A stretch of DNA of 64,000 nucleotides from Thuidium tamariscinum (taxonomy: Eukaryota; Streptophyta; Bryopsida; Hypnales; Thuidiaceae), in contig OZ019759.1 of NCBI GenBank assembly GCA_947034885.2, forward strand, positions 8,310,501 through 8,374,500, given 5' to 3'. Under the pieces are notes generated by a model. That model had not been told where the DNA came from and made no database searches. It saw only the letters and a list, made by a program, of their open reading frames with translations. Position numbers and translations under genes: made by a program. Position 1 is the stretch's first letter. Each line of letters opens with the position of its first letter. This document shows positions 47,110 through 57,984 of this stretch, piece by piece.

Positions 47110-48637
47110 TGGACGGACTGACTGTCCAGACCAAGAAGAGTGCGTCCTCGGGACGAAAACGGCGTCTTAGGGACGGTTAAGGATGTCCAGGAGATGGTCT
47201 GTCGGGTTCGATAGCAACGGAACCCTTATTTTCAATGCTTGTTCGTCTAATGGGTGTCCGTCCACCCATCGAACTCATGCTCAAGCGGATGGGGTGCGAA
47301 CACAAAGAAAAGACCGTCTCTGGTTCACATTAGCCAAGTACCCTAGTCCGTCGAAGTTGCGAGGGGGAGGGGGGGGGGCGGCGACAGCCATGCCGTCCTT
47401 CCGGCATTGTAGCCTCGACATTCGTTGTTAGTAAAATCCGACGGGGGACATCTTGGGTGCATCCGTTGAGCGTGGGAGTCCCCGATCCATCAATACTGAC
47501 CATTAGGCCAGGCTGTAATTGTCGAGGTCCAGTAAGTAAAGTTATGAATCCTTCATGATAGCATTTACTTTCAATTTTGTACAACCAATTCTACAAAAGT
47601 TTAACATACTTGGAGACAACAAACAATAGAGAGTCTTCTCCATCATTCACAAAAATGGCTAAATTTCGCTCCAATGCTACTAAGAACTTTTAAGGTAGAA
47701 CCACCCGTAACCAATCATTTAAGGTATTTTAGGCATGATCTAGCGTAATGCAAAGCAAAACAAATATTTTTAGAGGTGTAAAGATAAAAATGATGGGGAT
47801 TCCAAAAAGTTTGGTAATTTTATTACATGAATTGAAATTACTATAAATTTTAGAACACATAAAGGGGGCTTGACCAAATACCAATCTGTGGAGTCTTCTA
47901 ATTCTGATCACATAGAAAACTACATTTTTACTTGCTCTTTTGTACTTTCATGCACCCTACATTAGAACGTGTGCCATCAACTTTGAGTCCCAACTTTAAA
48001 AATGAGAAAAAAACTCACTCTAGCCTTGGTTGGAAATACAACCATCAAAAGGTTGACTATGGAGAGCCTATTGGTTGTAGGTGGTTCTACCTTAGTAGCT
48101 AAATCTCTATAGGAAGTTAGGAACAAATCCTTGAAAAAATTAAATTTTACCTAAGATTATTACAACCAATAGAATGTCATAGCCAATTTTTTACTTACTC
48201 AGTATTGGAATTAGCATCTCTGTAGTTAGTTATGGATATAATAACCCCCGTTATGGTGTTATCCTTTACAACTTGCAAAATCCTTTCTTTCCTAATTTTG
48301 GAAATGTCACTTTCTATCAAGATAGCCAAACTTGATGCTTATTTATCTTGAAGGTAGAAAATTGCACTAAATCTCCTCAACTAGGTAGCATATTATACTA
48401 AATTCTATAAACTAGTTTTGGGATCACTGGTCCTATCCTTATTAATGAAAAGGAAAATGATTTACGGAAAACGATAATTGAAGGCCAAATGGAGAGGTCT
48501 CGTGATGGTAGATATGAAGGTGTATTGTTAATGTAAAGGTCCAATTACCACAAAATGAGGAAGGCCTCTTCAACTAAGCCAAATTGTACACTAAGAGAAG
48601 ATATAGGTTTGGGGGAAGAAAGGGGAGGTGTTCTTTG
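47110..48637. other. GACGG island, G-run and AT-rich spacer
   Basis: 47,110-47,340 carries GGACGG and GTCC words upstream of the kinase-like gene. 47,361-47,380 is a G-run (GGGGGAGGGGGGGGGG) of G-quadruplex type. From 47,420 on the sequence is AT-rich and no gene is seen. Confidence 0.55.
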
Positions 48638-48805
48638 TTTATTCTCATGAAGACACTTAAGATGGATCTAGAGGAAAAATAGGGGGTTTGTTTGTTTATT
48701 CTCAGGAAGACACTTAAGATGGATCTAGGGGGGAAAAAGGGAGGAGGTCTTCATAGTTTATTCTCAGGAAGAGTTTAAGACACTTAAGATGGATCTAGGG
48801 GGGGA
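48638..48805. repeat. 57-62-bp tandem repeat, three units
   Basis: TTTATTCTCA(T/G)GAAGA starts at 48638, 48695 and 48757, each followed by GACACTTAAGATGGATCTAG and a purine-rich stretch. The third unit has a short internal insertion. Confidence 0.85.
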
Positions 48806-49257
48806 GGAAAAATAATGGGGAAGGATTGTCTATCGAATGAGATTAATACAATGTGGGTGAACAAATACATGAAGCAAACGTTCATATAAAATGAGAAGGT
48901 TTGTTAATGAACAAGAATTTGGAGACTCCAATCTTCTTCTTTTAAAACTCTACAATGGAATATAATAGAGGTGTCTACAACCAATAGTTCTTTTAAAAAA
49001 ACAAAAAAACATCCCTTCATTAACTACATATAATGGAGGTTTTCAGGTTCTTCAAAAAAAAGTTCTCTTATTGCTAAGGATTGAATGGTGTGTGCTCTCA
49101 TTACATTAGAGTTCATGTTGATCTCTTGTAATTGTATATACTTCAATCATTACGGAGTGATTACAAATTCATTTCAACGTGTACACAAATATATTTTAGG
49201 ATGTGCAAGGGTTTGGGCCTTCTTCATAGAAATTAAAGCTTAGGGTCACTTTAGAAG

Positions 49258-49284
49258 GGTTTAGGGTTTAGGGTTTAGGATTTA
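49258..49284. repeat. telomere-like TTTAGGG repeat
   Basis: Three perfect GGGTTTA units followed by a GGATTTA variant. An AT-rich region on the left abuts the GC-rich GACGG island on the right, a possible junction mark. Confidence 0.75.
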
Positions 49285-49934
49285 GGCTCCCGTGCGAGTG
49301 ACAGGACGAGTCAGGGGTTTAGCGTGGGGATCCGTTGACGGTTCGCATGGGGACAAAGGTGCGTCCTGTCTTCTAAAACCGCTGAGGACGGTCTTCCCGT
49401 AAGTCGAGCCGCCTCCGTCCACTTTTGCTCCGTCCATTCTTGGTGCCTTGAGTCCGGGATTGTTTAGTCTTGGTCCGTCTACTGATGGCCCCTGAAGCAC
49501 ATGAACTTTGGGGACGTAATACCTAAGTCGTGGATGAATTTCATAGCCATGGAAGTACAGGCCGTCAAGAGGACGGCTTTGCCATCACGCGCACGGCTTT
49601 GCCGTCAAGGCGAGGGCGTCACGCGTGCAAAGTGACGGCATAAGAAATGAAAGACAGAAACCGCAATTAATGGTAGGTCCGTCCAATCGACGGTCTTCGT
49701 GGACGGCCAATGGGTTGTGACAGCGAGATCGTATTAGAACCTGCCTTGCATTTTTGGATGCCCTGTTTTGATTACACAACTGTAACGCGTCGTTGCAGTA
49801 ATCACGTTCTCACAGCAATAGCGTCCAAGTAGGTGTCCACGGCCATTGCTGCGGAAGACTGTGCGTTGCATCGTCGTCCTCTTTGCCTTCTTCCAGCTGC
49901 AGGTGTTTGAAACAAATCAGTGTGTTCCGGAAGA
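49285..49934. other. CCGTC/GACGG-rich island
   Basis: By eye, about 11 occurrences of CCGTC or GACGG fall in 49,385-49,705, far above the less than one expected by chance. No gene is seen; it precedes the small ORF at 49935. Confidence 0.65.
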
Positions 49935-50216
49935 ATGGCGAGGAGGCAATGGCGTCCAAGTAGGTTCCCCGTCAACCGTGACCAGTTGATCGAGTATGTG
50001 TAGTGGGCACTCGCTCGATCGGGGTACCTGGCAGGGGTGGTTGAGTTTTGGAATCCGACTTTGTGGCAGCTCATGGTCGACAGGAGGACAACACTGAATT
50101 GGAGCCGTGCGAGGAAGAGGACGGCGCTTGCACGATTCGAGTTGCACACGGGGCGCTACTTCAACAGTTTCCGTCGGGAGCAACAAGCTTTGGCAGCCAA
50201 GCGGCGACGGCAATGA
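49935..50216 (+). pseudogene. small basic protein, unrecognised, one in-frame TAG
   Basis: The frame starts MARRQWRPSRFPVNRDQLIEY and ends in KRRRQ before TGA at 50214, 93 codons, with one TAG at 50001-50003. After the stop it reads WALARSGYLAGVVEFWNPT and then an Arg-rich helix-like stretch with FNSFRREQQALAAKRRR. The aromatic/Arg pattern and absence of other breaks suggest a real exon, possibly a DNA-binding or structural piece of a mobile element. I do not recognise it. Confidence 0.5.
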
Positions 50217-51289
50217 TGGACGAGTCGAGCGGTCCGCTACTCAACGTGTAGTCTTGTTTTTTTGAGTTTTAGAGGTGCACGATATTTGTCAATAGATGAC
50301 TGCAGGCAGTGGCAACCGAATTTTATAGTTTGGAGGGGATCCATATTTTGTAATGTAGAATGCCATGATTTGGCACCGTGTAAATATCTCACGTATTCGG
50401 TGATTTGATTCGGGGTTGATGCCCATTTCTCAATACACTGAGAATTCTCACGTTATCACTGGTGTTTGCAACATTCCTTGAATCTCATGAAGTTCAAAAA
50501 GTTGTCGAAGACTTGATTCTTTGGCTTTGATGTTGTGTCCGTCGTGTTGATGTCTCGGTTGATGCATTGGGGGGATTGTGGATTTCGTTATGCCGTCGCC
50601 ATAGTGTCGTCCGCTCACTCCGTCAAAGGATCTACAAGACGGACACGCCAACGGCTTCTTCGTCCACTCCATCCTCTAGATGCAAAAGGTCATTCTGAAT
50701 CCATCAATCTCTCTAGTGCAGCGTCGAAGTGGCGAACAGATACCCCGTCGAGCTCTGTCGCCACTACTTCTCCTCACAGTAGACTCCATGGACGGAGTCC
50801 TCATGGGGAGACCGTCCCTTAGCCGTCGACATCACTAGGGAGTAGGGACGGACAGATCGTCGATACTCCCGAGCGACGGACCGTCGATTTTAGCGGGGAC
50901 GTGTGGTAGTCTTTTGTGAGACCGTCGACTCTTGATGTCGACGAAATGACCGTCAACTTCGTCGACGCGTCCGTCGACGATGGCAGTTGGCTGGCCGTCA
51001 ATGGCGGTTACGTCCACATTGACGGTCCTGCAGCCTGTTTAGGGGTGGCCATCCCTCTCGACGCCCCGGATTGGTTGTAGGTAAGCAGCCCTAGCTCTAA
51101 AAGCCCCGGTCGCAACATCTTTGCTTTGTTTGTGCTTTCTTTTTTGAAGTTGGAGGTCCTGGTTTGCGAAAAGCCTTGCCTTCCAACTTAGGAGGAAGTC
51201 GGACAAACTTCAATTATCTTACTCGTTTCCGTTTGTTGCTGCCTCCTCGCAGGGTGCACCTGAATCCTGCCCTACTATGATCAGTATTC
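50217..51289. other. promoter region of RING-H2 copy 3 with a dense GACGG island
   Basis: By eye, about ten CCGTC/GACGG words occur in 50,810-51,030, many inside GTCGAC contexts. A leader motif lies at 51155-51188 (GGTCCTGGTTTGC..AAAGCCTTGCC). TCTAAAAG at about 51,096 may be a degenerate TATA box. 50,230-50,500 shows nothing. Confidence 0.6.
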
Positions 51290-53716
51290 ATGGCTCTCAC
51301 CGTGGTTGCGAACGTCGGGTCGGCTCAAGCGGAGGAGACGGGGACTACATATTCTGGGCATGACATGCATACACCCATTAGAAAGAAACGTGGTAACCGG
51401 TCAACCATTGACTGGGCCACATACAACAATGATGCTATATTGGCAAAGTCGGGTTGGGAGGACGTCCGTGAGCCCTGGACACGAGTGATTTGTCGAAATT
51501 ATATAGATTGGGCTCACATCAACTGCCACTGGGACAAACATCGATATGGCACTCATGTGAAGTCCGGGTGTGCAAACATCAAGCGTTGTCGTCATCCCGG
51601 ATTTAAAAAAAGACTAAAAGAAGTTACCTTAGCACTTTGGGGGGAGCTTACCAAGGGGGCAGGGACGTTGTCACTGTGCCAAATGGCCTATGCAGAGGTA
51701 TTTTTGAAGAAGGATGTGGATTGGACGACATTCTTGGCAAAGCAACGGAAGGGTAGATTTCCAACTAAAATTCGAACCATTCTTGCGAATGCTGATGTGC
51801 CATTGGAGAACTTGGGAAGTGACATGGTAGGAGAGGAAGAAGATGAACATGAAGAGACGGATGACATGGAAGTGGACGTCCAAAATGAAGTTGTTTATGA
51901 TGATTCTGTACATGTCGCAGCAGAGGTTTTAAGGGGGGCCTCAATGGCCAACATTGTGACAATACAGATGCCATTCCAAGATGCCATACATAGCTCACAA
52001 CCTATGGAAGGTTCCATTACAACACCTAGAGTGGAAAATGTGGAAAATGAGTTGGAACGCTTGCGAGCTATGGTTGCCGCATTGGAAATTGAGAAGGCAG
52101 AGGTGGTTAGGAGTCATGGAAAAAGTTTAGAAGAAGAGAGAGAGAAGGTGAAGGCATTACTGGAAGAAAACCAAAGGTTGGAAGCAAAAATTCACCAAGT
52201 CATGAGTACTAATCGCCACTCATCTACGGATGGCACACCTTCGCTTGATGATGTTGTCGCCACGATTACATATGGCGTGGTTGATGACCAAGTGAACTCG
52301 ACTCCTCGAGATGGTTTTATAGTGCGTCCTCGTGCTACTTTTCCAAATTCTGCCTTTGGAGGTGCAAGTTCTAGTTGAGGAAGTGCATTGGATGCCTCTA
52401 ATCTCCAAGGGGTTGATCACTCTACCTTTGAGAAAATGCGAATTCGTGCAGAGCAAGCTAAGATGCAGGTATTGCGTAGCAAAGTAGAGATGGATAAGCA
52501 TTCCTCTGCCATGTGTGCCCTTGAAACACGGTTATCAAATGCAGAAGGGCATGTGCAACGACTCACTTCAAGGAACATGCATATGGAGAGGGACATTTCT
52601 AAATTGCGTCACCAAAATGCACAATTGCAATTATTGAATGTTGAATCGCGCAATGATCCTCATCGGGGGAAGAAGATGTTAGCAATGTGCAACATGTTTT
52701 TAGCATATACCTTAGCAATGAATGAATCGCAACAATTGCAAGGGGAGGTGAAAAAGGTGGCAGCTACTTTTGGTGACCACGGTCAACATTATTTTGGGTT
52801 CACATCTTGGCCTCTATTGGAAGACATTTTTCCAGATTTGCTACCCAAATACTCCAACAATGGTAATCAAAGCATTGATTGGAACAAAGATCCATCCTTG
52901 GAGTTTATGTACAACACAGAGCGATATACATATGTAGAGCCGTCTTCAGAGGGTTTGAAGCCACTAGTGTGGCCTTTTGTCCCTAATTTTGTTAAAGATG
53001 GAACGACATGCATATTGTGTTTAGAGCCGTTTGGCCCTGAGGGTGGATGGAGTCTCGGTACTTGTGTGCATATATACCACCCGGGATGCCTTATTCCATT
53101 AATGGTGACTAGAAGGAGATGTGCACAATGCAAAGTTCCATTTCACCAACGTTTGTACAAAATGTTTGGCCTTGAAAACCATATACCTGAACATTATGAA
53201 TACAATGAGGCAAACTTACCGGGCCCTTCCAATAGATGCCATTGGGGTAAAGACATGGCTTGGCTATGGAAGTGGAAGCATGACCATCAGCATTTACCAA
53301 CCCTAATGATATCCAAAATACAATGGGAGAGCGATGAACAAATTACCGACGTTTGTAAGAAGATCATTCCATTGAATGATGCATCACATCAATATTTCTT
53401 TGCTCAACTTGCAGGTGGCCATTGGAATATAGCTAGACAAGTTTTTGTTAGGGGACCACATCCAGAGGGATTATTGTGGGATGCTAAAGGAGACAAGATA
53501 GGAACTCAAGGCCAAATGACGTTTATAGTTGAAACGGCCTACGTTGCGAACACAACATTCCATGAGCTAACATATCTACATGCCATATACTCTTACTTGC
53601 ACGATAAATACGATGTTCACACGGAGGCGCTCTTGAATCGTCTGCAAGCATCTGAAGAACTGCAGAATTTCATTGAAGCCAGCATAAATGAAGTGACATT
53701 GGAACAAGGCCTTTGA
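51290..53716 (+). pseudogene. RING-H2 / coiled-coil family, copy 3 (best preserved, one in-frame TGA)
   Basis: One frame of 809 codons from MALTVVANVG to TGA at 53714, interrupted only by TGA at 52376. N-terminal block: KKRGNRSTIDWATY, GWEDVREPWTRVICRNYIDW, YGTHVKSG. Then GTLSLCQMAYAEVFLKKDVDW, an acidic linker (MVGEEEDEHEETDDMEVDV) and a coiled coil (~52,020-52,200 and again 52,430-52,640). Then FTSWPLLEDIFPDLLP and SIDWN..LEFMYNTERY. RING-H2: CILCLEPFGPEGGW, CVHIYHPGCL, CAQCKVPFH (~53,010-53,145, all eight zinc ligands present). C-terminal module: YFFAQLAGGHWNIARQVFV, RGPHPEGLLWD. If the single TGA is read through or repaired, the protein is complete. Family role is unknown; the RING-H2 suggests ubiquitin ligation. 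Confidence 0.88.
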
Positions 53717-53820
53717 GCACTTGGAAAAGGATGTTCTTAGTCAGTTTCATATTTCTGTGAGCCCTGTATATTGGGACTTTAGGTAAATGTATGCAGTTTC
53801 AGCATGAGAAGAAAATTTGT

Positions 53821-54460
53821 TTTCTCTCCAAAATGTAATATTTGTCATGAAATATAATTTCGCCTTCTGCAATTTCGTATACTGCTGAGAAGGTTATGCA
53901 CAGAATGCGTCCCCTGAGTGCATCCCCTGAGTCCGTCCACTGGGTCCGTCGACTTGACATTCTAGCACCATCCCATCTTGTCTAGGCGGACAAGAAAAAC
54001 ATTTGACAACGCATTATAATTGCCCAAACCTAGCGACAACTTCCCGATCCTACCATCGCCGTCTAGAAGATGTACTCACCGTCGATGGATTTTTTTCTTG
54101 TAATCTGGACGGTCTTCCTTTCAAATACAACGATGTTTGCTTTCTCTCCAAAATGTAATTTTCTTCATGAAAAATAATTTCACCTTCTTCAATTTCGTAT
54201 ACTGCCGAGAAGGTTATGCACAAAGTGCGTCTCTTGATTCCGTGTATAGAGACCGTCCACCGGGTTCGTCGACCTGACATTTTGACACCATCCCGTCTCG
54301 TCCGGGCGGACAAGAAAATCAGTTGGAGGCGGATTATAATTACCCAAACCTGGCAATGGCCTCCCGATCCTACTGCTGCCGTCTAGAAGACGTACTCACT
54401 GTTGATGGCTTCATTAATGTAATCTAGACGGTCCTCCTTTCAGATATCATGATGTAATTA
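53821..54460. repeat. 320-bp tandem duplication
   Basis: 53821-54140 and 54141-54460 align along their length. Shared landmarks are TTTCTCTCCAAAATGTAAT, AATTTCGTATACTGC.GAGAA, GGCGGACAAGAAAA, CTCCCGATCCTAC-type and CCGTCTAGAAGA.GTACTCAC sequences. It lies between RING copies 3 and 4 and contains GACGG words. Confidence 0.88.
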
Positions 54461-54511
54461 GTGGAAACCAATGTTAATTACCAAACTTAATAGCGTTGGG
54501 GAGTGAGTTTG

Positions 54512-54519
54512 TATAAATT
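54512..54519 (+). promoter_or_regulatory. TATA box for RING-H2 copy 4
   Basis: TATAAATT about 270 bp upstream of the copy-4 ATG, the same octamer as ahead of copy 2. Confidence 0.55.
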
Positions 54520-54579
54520 GACTGGACGGCTTTGTGTTATTCCACAATTCCACTTTGTTCTTGCCATTCTCCTTTAGCT

Positions 54580-54768
54580 GGACAAACCTTGGTTTGCACA
54601 AAGCCCTGTCTTCTAGCTGAGGAGTTTGTGAGACTGTGCAGGTTTTCCAAGCAGGTGGACGGACTTGCAAATCCAACGCAGTGTGCCTGCCGAGTGCTGC
54701 TGGATGGACTTTTGACCTGTGCCCTGGAGCTGGACGGACCTGGTTTGTAGAAAGCCTTGCTTGCTAGC
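54580..54768 (+). promoter_or_regulatory. two copies of the RING-family leader motif
   Basis: 54580-54618 (CCTTGGTTTGCACAAAGCCC) and 54732-54768 (GGACCTGGTTTGTAGAAAGC) both end in a CTAGC word. They match the motifs upstream of copies 2 and 3. Confidence 0.65.
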
Positions 54769-54784
54769 AAGGGAGAGAAGGTCA

Positions 54785-57058
54785 ATGGCGAACAGGGGCC
54801 CTGCAAAGAAGAGGAGGGGGAACAAGCTTGAGGTGAACTGGGCCATAGTAAACGATGCCCTGAACTTGGGAAACGTAGGATGGCAAGGAGACAACGACGT
54901 ATGGACTCGATAGACTTGTGGAAAGTATGTTGATTGGGCACACATAGTCCGCCATTGGGAGAAGGACCGGGCTGCTACAATCCTCAAGTCAGGGACGGCC
55001 AACATCAAACTGTGTAGGCATGCGAAGTTGAAGAAGAGATTGACTGAATGTGCACGGGCATTGTGGGGCTTCAACACAAATCGGGATGGCACCTTTGCAT
55101 TGTGTAGCATGGCATATGCAGAGGTTTTCTTGGGAAAGGATGTGAATTGGGAGACATACCCCGCCATTGCACGGAATGAATGATTGCCATTGAAGCTCCA
55201 AAGGATTCCACCAAATCCAGATGTCCCATTGGAGGAGAATTTGAATATGGGCAATGAAGACATGGCAATGGTGGAGGCAAGTGGGGTAGACCGTGAGGGT
55301 GGTGGCATGATGGAAGGCTTGGAAGCATCTCATTTCAATTGGAGTACCATTGAAGTTGGCCTTGAGGAACATCAATTGTTGAATGATGCAACACTAGATC
55401 AGGGCATGTTACAGAAGGTAGAGGGTTCAATGGTTGTGGAGGAGCAACACCCTATAATGGCTCCCTTTTTAGAAGCGGGCTTCGAGATGGATGAAGTTAT
55501 TATGTTGCGTCGAGTGGCTTTTGATTCGAATGAAAAGCTTCGTGTAGTTGGTGAGGAGCATGTACAAGAGCTCAATGCCCTAAAAGTAAAGGTGAAGGCT
55601 GTGGAGGAGGAGAACAATACTTTGAAGGCATTACCTCGTGTTGTAATTCCAACAGAATGTAGTGCTCAAGGAGAAGCAAGTGTGAATTTCCCCACATTTG
55701 CAACTATGCAAGCACGAGCTGAAAAAGCTGAGCAAGAGGTTGAGAATTTGACATATGTCTTGGCCGAAATGCAAAAAGCCATGGAAGGAAATGGGTCACC
55801 AAACTCTCTCCATGAATACTACCAAGCGGAGCATGCCAAATTAGTTGTAGAGCGGAATGACTTGGAGCTAGAGGTGAGCAACATGAAGTTGGTTTGCATT
55901 TTTGCCTTCATGCAGTCAGAGCAAATGCAACATGAGGTACGGCGTATAGTGGCATCATTTGGAGATGGCAACAATCGTTTTTTTGGACTGATGTCATGGC
56001 CCATGATAGAAGAAATGTTCATGGATGATTTAGTCGAGAACGAAGACAATAGTAGCATTGATTGGAACCGCAATCCGGACTTGGAGTTCCAATACAAGAC
56101 AGAGAGGTATAAGTATCCATTGCCCACACCACAAGAGATAGTAGAAGGAGAAAACCCTAGGCTTAATCCACTAGTGTGGGCAAATGTTTCAAGCTTTGTG
56201 AAGGATGGCTAGACTTGTGTCCTTTGCACATGTTCATTTGGCCTAGAATTAGCGTGGAGTTTGGGTACATGTCCACACATGTACCACCCACAATGTTTAA
56301 TTGCTTACATGGTTGTGAAGAAGAGATGTCCAATGTGCAAGGCCCCATTTCATAGACGTATGTACCAAATGTTTGGGTTGGAGAGCAAAATGCCTTGTGA
56401 TTATGAATACAATGAGGACAATTACCCTGGAACATTGGAAGATAGAGCAGCAATATGGGGGACCGATTTGACTTGGTATTGGAAGTGGTCACACCATGGA
56501 CATTATGTTCCCACAAGAAGTCTAGTAAATGTCCCATTTGCCTCCAATCAAGAAATCACTCGGTGTGGCATTGCTATTCATCCGGATGGAAGAGGAAAAG
56601 TACGATGCAATTGGTTTGCAGCCCTTATCGGTGGCTATTGGGATTGGGAGCAGAATGTTTATATTGATGGTCCACATCCAGAGGGAGATATAGTATTCAA
56701 TTCCCAAGGTGAAGTTGTAGGGTATGCTCATGAATTGTCGGAAGAGGCATTGATACGAGCCACATTTGACACCTCATTCAATGAAGCGGAGGAGTTGAAT
56801 CTTGTTTACAATTACCTATCTACGGCCTACAGTGACTCGACATTGGCTCTCTTAAATTCATTTCAGAGCATGGAGCCTTTGCAAGAATTCCTCAAACAAA
56901 GTATACAGCGCGGCATTCTCGAACCCGACTTCAAAGTCCCAATTCGAGGACGTCGCACTCAACCAGACGGCAGAGGATCCACCAATGTCAATGTTGAAGG
57001 TGCTAGTACAAGCGGAGCAGGAGGTGCTGGACCAAGTGGAAGCAATGTGGACCCGTAG
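54785..57058 (+). pseudogene. RING-H2 / coiled-coil family, copy 4 (three in-frame stops)
   Basis: A single frame from MANRGPAKKRRGN to the stop at 57056 (758 codons), with TAG 54911, TGA 55181 and TAG 56210. The TGA falls where copy 3 has Arg. N-terminal block: NVGWQGDNDVWTR, CGKYVDWAH. Then GTFALCSMAYAEVFLGKDVNW, a coiled coil (~55,560-55,880), LMSWPMIEEMFMDDL and SIDWNRNPDLEFQYKTERY. RING-H2: CVLCTCSFGLELAW, CPHMYHPQCL, CPMCKAPFH (~56,215-56,350); the zinc ligands are kept although the stop lies directly before them. C-terminal module: WFAALIGGYWDWEQNVYI, DGPHPEGD. The Gly/Ser-rich tail is like copy 2. It sits tandem to copy 3 in the same orientation. Confidence 0.85.
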
Positions 57059-57554
57059 AGCTCTAGTGACAAGTAGTAGACTTAGAAGTAAGAGGTAGGT
57101 AGGACAATAGAATAGCATAGGAGAAGCTCACATTACAACCATCCTATATACTGATGGTTATTTTGTATGTGTAAATAATAAAAATAATTTTTTGAACATA
57201 TCTGTGATCTCAATTTGCTTCCTTTGATTACCTGAATGTTGCACCTTTTTTTTGGATTTGTGTACTGGATGGAAGCAAGCATAAATCATAGCATTTTGTC
57301 AATTTTTCAATGCATTAAATAAATTTAAATGAGAATGTAAATTGTTTTAGAAGCTGAAACATACATATGACCCCAAATATGCACGTAAGACATTGCATAA
57401 GAACAAGAAGACACTAGTGCCAGATTTGGGTTCAATTTTTATACTCGTCGTTGATCAGTGTTTATACACTGCGAAAATGTTGTGAATCGACGCCCATGCC
57501 GTCCAGTGAACAATTAGGCTGTCCAGTGCACTCACTGAACATCCAGTCGACGAA
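57059..57554. other. 3' flank of copy 4 and start of a GACGG-rich stretch
   Basis: AT-rich to about 57,460, with AATAATAAAAATAA as a possible polyadenylation region near 57,175. Then CCGTCCAG(T/G) words repeat to about 57,660. Confidence 0.5.
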
Positions 57555-57984
57555 GTGTTCGTCCAGGAGACAATCATCCCGTCCAGAATACCACCAGGCC
57601 GTCTAGGAGACGAGCACGCCGTCCAGGAGGCCGCGTGTCCGTCTTGTCAACGGGTCAAAGACGGACTCGATGAACTTCATCCACCTGTTTTTGGCCCCTT
57701 TCGGGTCGCGTTCGCATCGCGTTGCAATCCGGATGCGTCTCGACGGACGGCGACGGACATCCTGACGGGAAAAGCCAACGTCACGTCGGGATAGACAACT
57801 CTGAAGACCACACCGCCGAACACGAGAGGATCACCTCCGGTCCGACAGAATCCGGCCGCAGAAGAGAGACCAGGACCATCACAGCCGGCGATGGAAGAAA
57901 CGGATTCGAATGATTCGTTCGAGAAGTTGACGATTATTCTATGTAATATCCGAGCGGATTGGGAGATCAAACGCGTAACCCTAG

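Noticed and set aside
10873-57058. In-frame stops as sites of U-to-C RNA editing or stop-codon reassignment
   Set aside because: Some stops replace Trp (TGG to TAG), which U-to-C editing cannot repair. Frameshifts and insertions are also present, and the intact gene at 2781-7291 uses stops normally.
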